The notes below the pieces were generated by a model. The model ran no database searches and was not told where the DNA came from. It saw only the letters and a program-made list of their open reading frames with translations. From assembly GCA_023663735.1 (NCBI GenBank), contig JAMPGV010000009.1:1-54991 (forward strand): a DNA stretch of 54,991 bases, written 5' to 3'. How positions within the stretch are numbered: the first letter of the stretch is position 1; the number at the start of each line of letters is the position of its first letter. The translations under genes were made by a program, and so were the position numbers. Origin of the DNA: Muribaculum sp. GTDB taxonomy: Bacteria > Bacillota > Clostridia > Lachnospirales > Lachnospiraceae. Shown in pieces: positions 6,984 to 15,888 of this stretch.

Positions 6984-9650
6984 GTGTCCGAATTAACACC
7001 CATGATGCAACAGTATATGGAGACCAAGAAACAGTGTCCCGACTGTATTTTATTCTACCGTCTGGGTGATTTTTATGAGATGTTTTTTGAGGACGCGCAG
7101 ACCGTGTCGAAGGAGCTGGAGCTGACGCTGACGGGAAGAAGCTGCGGGCAGGATGAGCGCGCGCCCATGTGCGGCGTGCCGTACCATGCGGTGGAGGGAT
7201 ATCTCGCCAAGCTGGTGGGCAAGGGGTATAAGGTGGCCATCTGTGAACAGCTGGAAGACCCCAAACTTGCAAAAGGGCTGGTCAAGCGGGATATCGTGCG
7301 CATCGTGACGCCGGGTACCAATCTGAATATGCAGTCTCTGGAGGAATCCCGGAACAATTTCTTGATGTGCATTACCTATACGGCGGACGGGATCGGCATT
7401 TCGGCAGCGGACGTGACCACGGGCGATTATTATGTGACCGAGGTGGACGACGTCAAGAAGCTCATGGACGAGCTGATGAAATATGAGCCTTCGGAGATTA
7501 TCTGCAACGACGCTTTTCTGGTGAGCGGCGTGGACGTGGAGGATCTCAAGGGAAGGCTGCATATTTCCGTGAACGTGCTGGAATCTCATCTGTTCGACGA
7601 CGCGGGCTGCGAGCGGGCGCTCTTAAAACATTTTAAGGTCAATACGCTGGCGGGGCTGGGCATCGGGGAATTTCCCACAGGGATGATTGCGGCGGGAGCG
7701 CTTTTGCAATATCTCTATGAGACGCAGAAGAACCATCTGGAACATTTCACCCGTATTTCTCCCTATCTCACCAGCAAATATATGCTTTTGGACAGTTCCA
7801 CCAGACGGAATCTGGAGCTGACGGAGACGCTTCGGGAAAAACAAAAAAAGGGATCGCTTCTGTGGGTTCTGGACAAGACCAAGACGGCCATGGGCGGCCG
7901 GATGCTGCGCAGTTACATTGAACAGCCGCTGATTGAGCGGGCGGATATGGAGAGCCGTCTGGACGCCATCGAAGAGCTGAATCAGGACAGTCTTTCGCGG
8001 GACGAAATCCGGGAATATCTGAATCCCGTTTACGATTTGGAGCGTCTTTTGTCCAAAGTGACCTACAAGACGGCCAATCCCAGAGACTTGATTGCCTTCC
8101 GCAATTCTCTGGAGATGCTGCCCCCGATCAAGACGGTTCTGCAGAATTTTGAAAAGGCAAAACTACAGAACATCTATGAGGAAATCGACAGTCTGGAAGA
8201 CATCTGTCAGCTGATTGGGCGCGCGGTGGAAGAAGAGCCGCCCATCACCATCCGGGAGGGCGGTATTATCAAAGACGGATATGACGAGACCGTGGACAGG
8301 CTTAGAAGCGCCAAGCGGGACGGCAAACAGTGGCTCGCAGAGCTGGAAGAACAGGACCGGGAGCGCACGGGCATCAAGAATCTGCGCATCAAATACAACA
8401 AAGTGTTCGGTTATTATTTTGAAGTGACCAACTCCTATAAGAATCTGGTGCCGGAAGACTACATCCGCAAACAGACGCTGGCCAATGCGGAGCGCTACAC
8501 TACGCCGCGCCTGAAAGAGCTGGAAGATACCATTTTAAACGCGGAGGACAAGCTGCAGACCTTGGAGTACGACCTCTTCTGTGAAGTGCGGGATGCAGTC
8601 GCCGGGGAGATTGAGCGGATCCAGCGCACGGCGAAGGCCGTCGCCAGACTGGATGTGTTTGCCTCCCTCTCCCTTGTGGCGGAGAGGAACCGCTATGTGC
8701 GGCCGAAGCTGAACGAGAAAGGCATTATCGACATCAAGGACGGCCGCCATCCCGTGGTGGAACAGATGATTTCCAACGATCTGTTCATCTCTAACGATAC
8801 CTATCTGGACAATGGCAGCCACTGTATCAGCGTGATCACCGGGCCGAATATGGCGGGAAAATCCACCTACATGCGGCAGACTGCGCTGATTGTGCTGCTT
8901 GCGCAGATCGGCTGTTTTGTCCCGGCGAAATCCGCAAATATCGGCATTGTGGACCGGATTTTTACCCGCGTGGGAGCGTCGGACGATCTGGCCAGCGGCC
9001 AGTCCACTTTCATGGTGGAGATGAACGAAGTGGCCAACATCCTCAGAAACGCCACGGCGGACAGCCTTTTGATTCTGGATGAAATCGGACGAGGAACCTC
9101 CACGTTCGACGGTCTTTCCATCGCGTGGGCGGTGATTGAGCATATCAGCAACCGGAAGCTTCTGGGAGCCAAAACGCTTTTTGCCACCCACTATCACGAG
9201 CTGACGGAGCTGGAGGGCAAGATGAGCAATGTGAATAATTACTGCATTGCCGTCAAGGAGCGGGGGGACGATATTGTGTTCCTGCGCAAGATCATCAAAG
9301 GCGGAGCCGACAGAAGCTACGGCATTCAGGTGGCAAAGCTTGCGGGCGTGCCGGATCTGGTGATCGATCGGGCCAAAGAGATCGCCGAGCAGCTCTCGGA
9401 CAACGACATTACGGAGAAAATCCAGAACATTACCGTGGATGTGAAAAACGACGGGAAAAAGAGCGGCAGAAAAACGGAGCGGTACGACGAGATGGATCTG
9501 GCGCAGATGTCCCTGTTTGACACGGTGACGGACGAGGATGTGCTGAGAGAGCTGATGGAGGTGGAAGTGACCACTCTGACGCCTCTGGATGCGCTGAACA
9601 CGCTGTACCGGCTTCAAAACAAACTGAAAAACCGCTGGACGGCGGAGTGA
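6984..9650 (+). CDS. mutS: DNA mismatch repair protein MutS
   Basis: MutS recognises base mismatches and small loops and recruits MutL. The 888-residue protein has the mismatch-reading GDFYEMFFEDA segment (Phe-x-Glu) near residue 35. The ABC-type ATPase follows, with Walker A GPNMAGKSTYMR from residue 620, LILDEIGRGTSTFDG (Walker B and D-loop) and ATHYHEL. A helical C-terminal tail is present. The start is GTG, chosen because GGAG lies ten bases upstream and the N-terminus LTPMMQQYMETK matches the family. mutL follows after 175 bases. A regular 12-bp repeat array lies just before the ribosome binding site and could affect expression. Confidence 0.97.
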   Translation: MSELTPMMQQYMETKKQCPDCILFYRLGDFYEMFFEDAQTVSKELELTLTGRSCGQDERAPMCGVPYHAVEGYLAKLVGKGYKVAICEQLEDPKLAKGLVKRDIVRIVTPGTNLNMQSLEESRNNFLMCITYTADGIGISAADVTTGDYYVTEVDDVKKLMDELMKYEPSEIICNDAFLVSGVDVEDLKGRLHISVNVLESHLFDDAGCERALLKHFKVNTLAGLGIGEFPTGMIAAGALLQYLYETQKNHLEHFTRISPYLTSKYMLLDSSTRRNLELTETLREKQKKGSLLWVLDKTKTAMGGRMLRSYIEQPLIERADMESRLDAIEELNQDSLSRDEIREYLNPVYDLERLLSKVTYKTANPRDLIAFRNSLEMLPPIKTVLQNFEKAKLQNIYEEIDSLEDICQLIGRAVEEEPPITIREGGIIKDGYDETVDRLRSAKRDGKQWLAELEEQDRERTGIKNLRIKYNKVFGYYFEVTNSYKNLVPEDYIRKQTLANAERYTTPRLKELEDTILNAEDKLQTLEYDLFCEVRDAVAGEIERIQRTAKAVARLDVFASLSLVAERNRYVRPKLNEKGIIDIKDGRHPVVEQMISNDLFISNDTYLDNGSHCISVITGPNMAGKSTYMRQTALIVLLAQIGCFVPAKSANIGIVDRIFTRVGASDDLASGQSTFMVEMNEVANILRNATADSLLILDEIGRGTSTFDGLSIAWAVIEHISNRKLLGAKTLFATHYHELTELEGKMSNVNNYCIAVKERGDDIVFLRKIIKGGADRSYGIQVAKLAGVPDLVIDRAKEIAEQLSDNDITEKIQNITVDVKNDGKKSGRKTERYDEMDLAQMSLFDTVTDEDVLRELMEVEVTTLTPLDALNTLYRLQNKLKNRWTAE

Positions 9651-9672
9651 AGAGAAGCGCTGAAATAAGAGC

Positions 9673-9760
9673 GAGAAATTAGGAACCGAGAAATAAAACC
9701 AAGAGATAAAAGCCGAGAAATAAAATCGAGAAATAGAAATCAAGAAATAGAAACTGGGAA
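9673..9760 (+). repeat. Irregular purine-rich tandem repeats between mutS and mutL
   Basis: Six or seven copies of a GAGAAATAAAA-like unit with spacing of 12 to 16 bases, for example GAGAAATAAAACC, GAGATAAAAGCC and GAGAAATAAAATC. Together with the array before mutS, this brackets the gene. There are stops in all forward frames, so it is non-coding. Confidence 0.7.
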
Positions 9761-9825
9761 TAAACGCGATAAAATACAGATTGACAATGGGCATAAGAAC
9801 ATTGGCAGGCGGGAGGGCGATTAAG

Positions 9826-11853
9826 ATGCCGGAAATACATTTGTTGGACTCGGAGACCATCGACAAGATTGCCGCCGGAGAAGTGGTGGAGCGGCCGTCC
9901 AGCGTGGTGAAGGAACTTGTGGAGAATGCGGTGGATGCGGGCGCAACGGCCATCGCCGTCGAAATCAAAGAGGGCGGGATCGAGTTCATCCGGGTGACGG
10001 ACAACGGACACGGCATGGACAGGGAGCAGATCCGCAGCGCATTTCTGCGCCATGCCACCAGCAAGATTCAAACTGCGGACGATCTGACTCGGATTTCCAG
10101 TCTGGGGTTCCGCGGAGAGGCTTTATCCAGCATTGCCGCCGTATCCAAGGTGGAACTGATTACCAAGACGAAAAACAGTCTCACAGGCAGCCGCATGGTG
10201 CTGGAGGGCGCTGTGGAAAAAGAATTTTCCGAGGTCGGAGCGCCGGACGGCACCACCTTTTTGGTTCGGAATCTGTTTTATAACACGCCCGTGCGCAGGA
10301 AATTTTTGAAACTGCCCGCCACGGAGGGCGGTTACGTCGCCGATTTGATGGAACATCTGGCGCTTTCCAGACCGGATATTTCGTTCAAGTTTCAAATCGG
10401 CAGCCAGCTGCGGTTCCACACCACGGGAAACGGAGATCTGCGGGAAGTCATCTACCGTATCTACGGGCGGGACGTGGCTTCCTCTCTGGTGCCGATCCGT
10501 CTGGAGCAGAACGGAAATCTGGTGGAGGGATATCTGGGAAAACCCGTGACGGTGCGCTCTAACCGCAATTATGAGATCTATTTTATCAACGGCCGGTTTA
10601 TCAAAAGCAATATCATCGCGCGGGCGCTGGAGGAGGGATACCGGGAGTATCTGATGCAGCACAGGTTTCCGCTGTGCGTGCTGCACATTACCATGGACAC
10701 GGGGCAGGTGGACGTCAATGTGCATCCCACCAAGATGGACGTGCGCTTCAGCGACGGCATCACGTTCAGCAAAATGCTCTCCGACGGCATTCGCGACACC
10801 TTGAAAGCGCAGGAGATGATTCCCGAAGCCGTCTTGGGCAATGGAAGAGAAGAGCGCAAGGCCGAGCGGGAACAGCGGTCAGCGCAGCAGAAAATGCGCA
10901 CACCGGAGCCGTTTGAGACACATCGGGCAGAGCGTTACCGCGTGGCGGAGGAGAGCAGATATCAGGCGGCTGCACCGCAGATCGCACAGCGTGCGCCGCA
11001 GGAGCCGAAATCGAGCGGGAACCAATTCACGGCGCAGAATGTGCCGAAGCGGGAAGCAACTGCACCGCAAACCGCACAGCGTGCGCCGCAGGAGCCGAAA
11101 TCGGACGGGAACCAATTTACGGCGCAGAATATGCCGTCCGGGCAGAAGTCGGCTGCGCCGCAGAAACAGAACCCGGATGCAGGGCAGGCTGCACCCTCCA
11201 AAGATCGGAAAGATGCGGACGGCACAGGAACGCAGATGAATCTGTTTGAGGAGCGGATTCTGTCCGCGGACAACCGCAGCCGCTATCAGTTCATCGGACA
11301 GGTTTTCAACACCTATTGGATGATTCAATTCGAGGATAAGCTGTTGATTATCGACCAACATGCCGCCCATGAGAAAGTGAAATATGAGCGCCTGATGAGA
11401 CGGTTTCGCAAGAAGCAGATAGTGTCCCAGCTTCTTGCGCCGCCGGTTGTGGTCAGCCTCTCCGCACAGGAGGAGCTGGTGTTTTTGGAATACCGGGAGG
11501 TTTTCGCAAGCCTCGGTTTTGAGACGGAGACATTCGGCGGCCGGGAGTACGCGCTGCGCAGCGTGCCGACAGATCTGTACGGCTGCAGCGAACGGGAACT
11601 TTTTCTGGCGGTACTGGATGAGCTGGACGCCGGGGTCAGCAGAGGCAGTTATCAGGTGATCGAGGAGAAAATCGCCTCCATGGCCTGCAAGGCGGCGGTC
11701 AAGGGCAACAACCGCTTAAGCGCCGCGGAGGCGCAGGAGTTGATTGACGAGCTTCTGACGCTGGAGAACCCCTATCATTGTCCGCACGGCAGACCTACCA
11801 TCATCACCGTCAGCCAGAATGAGATGGACAAAAAGTTCAAGCGCATTGTATGA
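9826..11853 (+). CDS. mutL: DNA mismatch repair protein MutL
   Basis: MutL couples mismatch recognition to strand incision. The 675-residue protein has an N-terminal GHKL ATPase (KIAAGEVVERPSSVVKELVENA, DNGHGM, GFRGEAL) and a C-terminal dimerisation and endonuclease domain. The metal motif DQHAAHEKVKYE begins at residue 510, expected in bacteria lacking MutH. A Gln/Pro/Ala-rich linker of about 140 residues joins them and contains a 90-bp tandem duplication. The ATG at 9826 is preferred over an upstream TTG because GGGAGG sits ten bases before it and homologous proteins begin at IHLLD. It lies 110 bases before miaA. Confidence 0.96.
   Translation: MPEIHLLDSETIDKIAAGEVVERPSSVVKELVENAVDAGATAIAVEIKEGGIEFIRVTDNGHGMDREQIRSAFLRHATSKIQTADDLTRISSLGFRGEALSSIAAVSKVELITKTKNSLTGSRMVLEGAVEKEFSEVGAPDGTTFLVRNLFYNTPVRRKFLKLPATEGGYVADLMEHLALSRPDISFKFQIGSQLRFHTTGNGDLREVIYRIYGRDVASSLVPIRLEQNGNLVEGYLGKPVTVRSNRNYEIYFINGRFIKSNIIARALEEGYREYLMQHRFPLCVLHITMDTGQVDVNVHPTKMDVRFSDGITFSKMLSDGIRDTLKAQEMIPEAVLGNGREERKAEREQRSAQQKMRTPEPFETHRAERYRVAEESRYQAAAPQIAQRAPQEPKSSGNQFTAQNVPKREATAPQTAQRAPQEPKSDGNQFTAQNMPSGQKSAAPQKQNPDAGQAAPSKDRKDADGTGTQMNLFEERILSADNRSRYQFIGQVFNTYWMIQFEDKLLIIDQHAAHEKVKYERLMRRFRKKQIVSQLLAPPVVVSLSAQEELVFLEYREVFASLGFETETFGGREYALRSVPTDLYGCSERELFLAVLDELDAGVSRGSYQVIEEKIASMACKAAVKGNNRLSAAEAQELIDELLTLENPYHCPHGRPTIITVSQNEMDKKFKRIV
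10972..11151 (+). repeat. 90-bp tandem duplication in the mutL linker
   Basis: Two consecutive 30-codon units at 10972-11061 and 11062-11151 encode APQ(I/T)AQRAPQEPKS followed by (S/D)GNQFTAQN(V/M)P. A third unit begins with A-P-Q at about 11155. The stretches are nearly identical at the DNA level, which points to a recent duplication in the flexible inter-domain linker that keeps frame. Confidence 0.9.
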
Positions 11854-11963
11854 CCCGAAGAAGATGGAACCCGCACAATTCGTATGACTCGAATCGGAGT
11901 ATGGCAGACGTCGAATACGATAATTCTATAAACTAAAATATAGGACAGACAGGATCAAAACAG

Positions 11964-13025
11964 ATGGAACAGGAGAAGCATTCCCCCAAAAATCATCAGA
12001 ACAGCAATTCCGACAGACCGGAACCGCAAGCGTCCGCAAGCCATGCAGACGGCGCGTCCCGTCCGCCTCTGATCATTCTCACGGGTCCTACGGCCGTGGG
12101 GAAGACGGCGCTGTCTCTTGCTCTTGCAGAGGCTGTCAACGGAGAGATTATCTCCGCAGACTCCATGCAGGTCTACCGTCACATGGATATCGGCTCCGCC
12201 AAGATCACAAGCGCGCAGATGGGGCAGATTCCCCATCATTTAATCGACATTTTGGAGCCTTGGGAGGATTTTAACGTGGTTTCCTTCCAACAGCGCTGCA
12301 AAGAAGTCATGGCCGGTATCTACGGACGTGGCAGAATCCCCGTTCTGGTGGGCGGCACGGGGTTTTATATTCAGGCGGTGCTGCGGGATATCCACTATGC
12401 GGACGACGGGGAGGAAGACGACGGCTGCCGCAGGGAACTTGCCCGAACGGCCGCCGAAGAGGGCGCGGAACGCCTGCACCAAATGCTGGCGGCGGTAGAT
12501 CCGCCTTCCGCGGAGGCGATCCCTGCGGGAAACGTAAAACGTGTGATCCGCGCGCTGGAATTTTACCGCCGGACAGGCAGACGCATCTCCGAACATAACG
12601 AGGAGGAGCGCCGCCGCAAGAACGCATACAACGCCTGTTATTTTGTCTTAAACGACGACCGGGACAGGCTCTATGAGCGCATTGAGGCGCGGGTGGACGC
12701 GATGCTGGAACAGGGACTTGTGGCGGAAGTGGAACGGCTGCGGCAGATGGGATGCAGACGAGGCCAGACGGCCATGCAGGGGCTTGGCTATAAAGAGATT
12801 TTGGATTATCTGGACGGCCTGTGTACCTTGGAGGAGGCTGTCTGCCGCATCAAGCGGGATACCAGACATTTTGCCAAGCGGCAGCTCACGTGGTTTCGCA
12901 GAGAGCGGGACGTGATCTGGGTCAACCGCCCCGATTTCCCGGCCGAGCGGCAGGACGAGGCCATCTTGGACTATCTGCTGCCCCAGATTAGGGGACGGAT
13001 ATGCGCAATACCGACAGCACAATAG
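11964..13025 (+). CDS. miaA: tRNA dimethylallyltransferase MiaA
   Basis: MiaA transfers a dimethylallyl group to A37 of tRNAs that read codons beginning with U, giving i6A, the substrate of MiaB. The P-loop GPTAVGKTALS lies at residues 41-51, then SADSMQVYRHMDIGSAK, and LIDILEPWEDFNVVSFQ and VLVGGTGFYIQA are the usual substrate-binding segments. The protein is 353 residues, about 35 longer than many homologues because of a polar N-terminal stretch rich in Ser, Asn and Pro. No start closer to the P-loop has a good ribosome binding site, and the ATG used here is itself only weakly supported. Placement next to mutL is common in bacteria. Confidence 0.95.
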   Translation: MEQEKHSPKNHQNSNSDRPEPQASASHADGASRPPLIILTGPTAVGKTALSLALAEAVNGEIISADSMQVYRHMDIGSAKITSAQMGQIPHHLIDILEPWEDFNVVSFQQRCKEVMAGIYGRGRIPVLVGGTGFYIQAVLRDIHYADDGEEDDGCRRELARTAAEEGAERLHQMLAAVDPPSAEAIPAGNVKRVIRALEFYRRTGRRISEHNEEERRRKNAYNACYFVLNDDRDRLYERIEARVDAMLEQGLVAEVERLRQMGCRRGQTAMQGLGYKEILDYLDGLCTLEEAVCRIKRDTRHFAKRQLTWFRRERDVIWVNRPDFPAERQDEAILDYLLPQIRGRICAIPTAQ

Positions 13026-13111
13026 CCGTATTTGCAATCTGCGGCAGATGCGCTAAGTCAACAACCTTGCGACATTCGCCAACACTCATGCATAATCGCG
13101 AGAATCAATCA

Positions 13112-13373
13112 TAGGCGATTGCAAAACGTTCACTTCGGAAAGTGTCATTGTGCAAATTGCACATTCAACGCAGATGTCCAACCTTCACCGTAAGCGGCAA
13201 GGTGAGAAGCGCTTCTAAGGCTTGCACCATAGGGTGCTTCGCCAAGAAGTGCTAAATCTCACCTCAAGGCGCTAAAATACAGCGCCTAAGTGCCAACGGT
13301 TCGCTAGGGTCTGCTTATGAATATACAATCTGCACAATTCGAATTACCTAAGCTGAAGTTTCGCAACCGCATA
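13112..13373 (-). mobile_element. Miniature inverted-repeat element, copy B (262 bp, complete)
   Basis: This copy is flanked by exact 12-bp direct repeats GAGAATCAATCA at 13100-13111 and 13374-13385, a different sequence from that flanking copy A. In plus orientation it starts TAGGCGATTGCAAAAC, and its end reads GTTTCGCAACCGCATA. It is colinear with copy A in reverse, including both internal hairpins, and the two are nearly identical through the centre. Its right end lies 35 bases before the start of the PLP-enzyme gene at 13409, whose ribosome binding site follows the second direct repeat. Confidence 0.88.
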
Positions 13374-13408
13374 GAGAATCAATCATCCGAAAAGGAGAGA
13401 CGGGACAA

Positions 13409-14725
13409 ATGGAAGATACAAACGGCACGCTCGCCGATTTTTACCGGGAGATGGGGATCACCCGGCCGGTATACGAGTTCGGAAGCGGCATTCTGGAGGG
13501 CTTGTCCGACCGATTTGCAGAAATTGATCAAAGAGCCGAATACAATCAGCTCAAAGTGCTGAAAGCGATGCAGAAAAATCAGGTCAGCGAGGCCTGTCTG
13601 CTGGGTACCACCGGATACGGTTATAACGATCTGGGAAGGGATACGCTGGAAGCCGTCTATGCGGACGTCTTTCACACGCAAGACGCACTGGTGCGTCCCC
13701 AGATCACTTGCGGAACCCATGCGCTGGCGCTGGCGCTCATGAGCAATCTGCGCCCCGGAGACGAGCTGTTATCCCCGGTGGGAAAGCCCTACGACACCCT
13801 TGAGGAAGTGATCGGGATCCGACCCTCCAAAGGGTCTCTCGCAGAATACGGAGTCACCTACAGTCAGGTAGATCTTCTGCCGGACGGCAGTTTTGACTAC
13901 GACAAGATCCGCAGGGCGATCCATGAGAAAACCCGGCTTGTGACCATTCAGCGCTCCAAGGGCTACCAGACCAGACCGACGCTGTCCGTCTCGCGAATCG
14001 GGGAACTGATTGCCTTCGTGAAATCCGTCAAACCGGACGTCATCTGCATGGTGGACAACTGCTACGGGGAGTTCGTGGAGACGCTCGAGCCGTCGGACGC
14101 GGGGGCGGACATGGTGGTGGGATCTCTCATCAAGAATCCCGGCGGCGGTCTTGCGCCCATCGGCGGTTATATTGCAGGGCGGAGAGACTGCGTGGAAAAT
14201 GCGGCCTACCGTCTCACAAGCCCGGGACTCGGCAAAGAGGTGGGAGCCTCTCTGGGGGTGCTGTCTCAGTTTTATCAGGGACTTTTTCTGGCTCCCACGG
14301 TGACGGCCGCGGCCTTAAAGGGCGCCATCTTTGCGGCCAATTTATACGAACGGCTCGGGTTTTACGTCGTGCCGGACGGGAGTGAGAGCCGGCATGACAT
14401 TATTCAGGCGGTGACATTCGGTTCGCCGGAGGGCGTGACCGCGTTCTGTCAGGGGATTCAAGCCGCCGCGCCCGTGGACGCCCATGTCGCCCCTGAACCG
14501 TGGGATATGCCGGGATATGACGCCAAGGTCATTATGGCCGCCGGGGCGTTCGTGTCCGGTTCTTCCATCGAACTTTCCGCGGACGGTCCCATCAAGGAAC
14601 CCTATGCGGTATATTTTCAGGGAGGTCTTACCTGGCCCCATGCGAAATTCGGCATTTTGAAGTCCCTGCAGGCGCTTGCGGACCGGGGAATTGTCGAAAT
14701 TCCCTGTCAAAACCACGGGAAGTGA
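13409..14725 (+). CDS. Methionine gamma-lyase-like PLP enzyme (aluminium-resistance family)
   Basis: The 438-residue protein belongs to the Cys/Met metabolism PLP-enzyme relatives (PF06838), often annotated as methionine gamma-lyase or aluminium-resistance protein. Recognisable parts are the N-terminal GYGYNDLGRDTLE, the PLP-ring region ITCGTHALALAL, and VDNCYGEF with GSLIKNPGGG, where the lysine is the expected PLP Schiff-base residue. Length fits the family. The true substrate is not established. AAAGGAG lies before the ATG. Upstream is mobile element copy B, so the gene's control region may have been altered by the insertion. In many clostridia this gene lies near miaA and mutL, as here. 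Confidence 0.88.
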   Translation: MEDTNGTLADFYREMGITRPVYEFGSGILEGLSDRFAEIDQRAEYNQLKVLKAMQKNQVSEACLLGTTGYGYNDLGRDTLEAVYADVFHTQDALVRPQITCGTHALALALMSNLRPGDELLSPVGKPYDTLEEVIGIRPSKGSLAEYGVTYSQVDLLPDGSFDYDKIRRAIHEKTRLVTIQRSKGYQTRPTLSVSRIGELIAFVKSVKPDVICMVDNCYGEFVETLEPSDAGADMVVGSLIKNPGGGLAPIGGYIAGRRDCVENAAYRLTSPGLGKEVGASLGVLSQFYQGLFLAPTVTAAALKGAIFAANLYERLGFYVVPDGSESRHDIIQAVTFGSPEGVTAFCQGIQAAAPVDAHVAPEPWDMPGYDAKVIMAAGAFVSGSSIELSADGPIKEPYAVYFQGGLTWPHAKFGILKSLQALADRGIVEIPCQNHGK

Positions 14726-14780
14726 GAGGGATCGGCAGGAATCCGAGAAGATTAAGAAGAAATAAAATTGGTAAATTTTG

Positions 14781-14809
14781 TGTACAGCATTTATATTTTA
14801 TGCTACAAT
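14781..14809 (+). promoter_or_regulatory. Promoter of the DUF4321 gene
   Basis: TGTACA at 14781-14786, a 17-bp spacer and TACAAT at 14804-14809 with an upstream TG (TGCTACAAT). Its position shows that translation must begin at the ATG at 14859 and not at an upstream TTG within the promoter. Confidence 0.65.
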
Positions 14810-14858
14810 AATTGACAGCGCAGTTTTCCTCTGCGCCGAAGAAAGACGAGGATTTCTC

Positions 14859-15098
14859 ATGAAGAGAGTAAACTGGCTTTTGGTCTGTCTGGTGTTGATC
14901 GGTTTTGTGCTGGGGACTGTGATTGCGCAGATTTTCCCGGGAAGTTTTCTGAGTTACGGGCAGGTCTTTGGGCTGAACAATCCCGTGGAGCTGGACATGG
15001 GATTTCTGGTGTTGACCTTCGGAATGAAATTCCACATTACGATCGCCAGCATCATCGGCGTGATCATCGCTTTTGTGATCTACCGATTCATCAGATAA
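14859..15098 (+). CDS. DUF4321 small membrane protein
   Basis: The 79-residue protein has two hydrophobic helices, at about residues 5-25 and 55-75. Between them is a loop reading GLNNPVELDMGFLVLTFGMKFHIT, the pattern of the clostridial DUF4321 family. Function is unknown. It lies between the PLP-enzyme gene and radC, the usual neighbourhood upstream of mreB in Clostridia. GAGG lies eight bases before the ATG. A promoter immediately upstream suggests it leads the radC-mre transcript. Confidence 0.8.
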   Translation: MKRVNWLLVCLVLIGFVLGTVIAQIFPGSFLSYGQVFGLNNPVELDMGFLVLTFGMKFHITIASIIGVIIAFVIYRFIR

Positions 15099-15152
15099 CC
15101 ATCCATACAAGCAATGGTTTCCCATGCTTTGGAGAAGGCAGAGGGACGATGG

Positions 15153-15848
15153 ATGAAAAATGACAAAGAACAGGCGGAGCTGCCCTATGAGAGGTTCCTG
15201 CGGATGGGGCCGGAGACGCTGACCGAGCGGGAACTGCTGGCAATTATTCTGCGGACAGGCACGAAAGAGAAGAGCGCTTTGGATCTTGCGGGGGAAGTGC
15301 TGGCCTTGGCCAGATACCCCAGAGAGGGACTGCTGGGACTTTACGACGTGACGCTGGAAGATCTCATGGGCATCAACGGCATCGGGCTGGTAAAGGCGGT
15401 GAAACTAAAATGCATCACGGAGCTGACCATGCGCATCAGCAGAGCCAGCGCGAAAGAGGGGCTTGCGTTTAATTCGCCCCGTCTGGTGGCACAATATTTC
15501 ATGGAAGCCTTGCGCCATCGGGACACGGAATGCGTGATTTTGGTATGTCTCGACACCAAAGGACGCATGATCCGCGAGAAGAAACTCTCCGACGGCAGCG
15601 TGAGGATGTCCCTGATCTCACCCAGAGAAATCTTTCTGGAGGCGCTGCACGCGCAGGCGGTGAACATTCTGCTGGTACACAATCATCCCAGCGGAGATCC
15701 CACGCCCAGCAGTTATGACATGGAGCTGACCCGGAATGTGGAGAAGCTGGGAGGGATGCTGGACATTCTGCTTCTGGACCACATCATCATCGGCGATAAC
15801 AAGTACGCCAGTTTTAAGGAATTGGGATATATGGCGCGGACGACATAG
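15153..15848 (+). CDS. radC: RadC family protein (JAB/MPN domain)
   Basis: The 231-residue protein has an N-terminal helix-hairpin-helix region (LTERELLAIILRTGTK; GINGIGLVKA) and a C-terminal JAMM metalloprotease-like domain with HNHPSGDPTPSSYD. The metal ligands His, His and Asp are all present. Despite the name, a DNA-repair role for RadC is not supported by modern work and the cellular function is unsettled. The ATG at 15153 is preferred to one at 15114 because AGAGGGA lies just before it and the length then matches the family. It is the usual neighbour upstream of mreB. Confidence 0.92.
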   Translation: MKNDKEQAELPYERFLRMGPETLTERELLAIILRTGTKEKSALDLAGEVLALARYPREGLLGLYDVTLEDLMGINGIGLVKAVKLKCITELTMRISRASAKEGLAFNSPRLVAQYFMEALRHRDTECVILVCLDTKGRMIREKKLSDGSVRMSLISPREIFLEALHAQAVNILLVHNHPSGDPTPSSYDMELTRNVEKLGGMLDILLLDHIIIGDNKYASFKELGYMARTT

Positions 15849-15888
15849 GACGAAAGCGCACGCAATTATAAGAAAGGGGCTGTCCGGG

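Noticed and set aside
9781-9825. An upstream TTG start for mutL
   Set aside because: It would add fifteen residues not seen in MutL. The ATG at 9826 has a well-spaced GGGAGG.
8535-10064. A 509-residue open frame antisense to mutS and mutL
   Set aside because: It covers the ends of two well-supported genes and the repeat array between them. Composition is typical of a mirror frame.
14778-14858. An upstream TTG start giving a longer DUF4321 protein
   Set aside because: The added region contains the promoter (-35 and -10), so it cannot be translated from that transcript.
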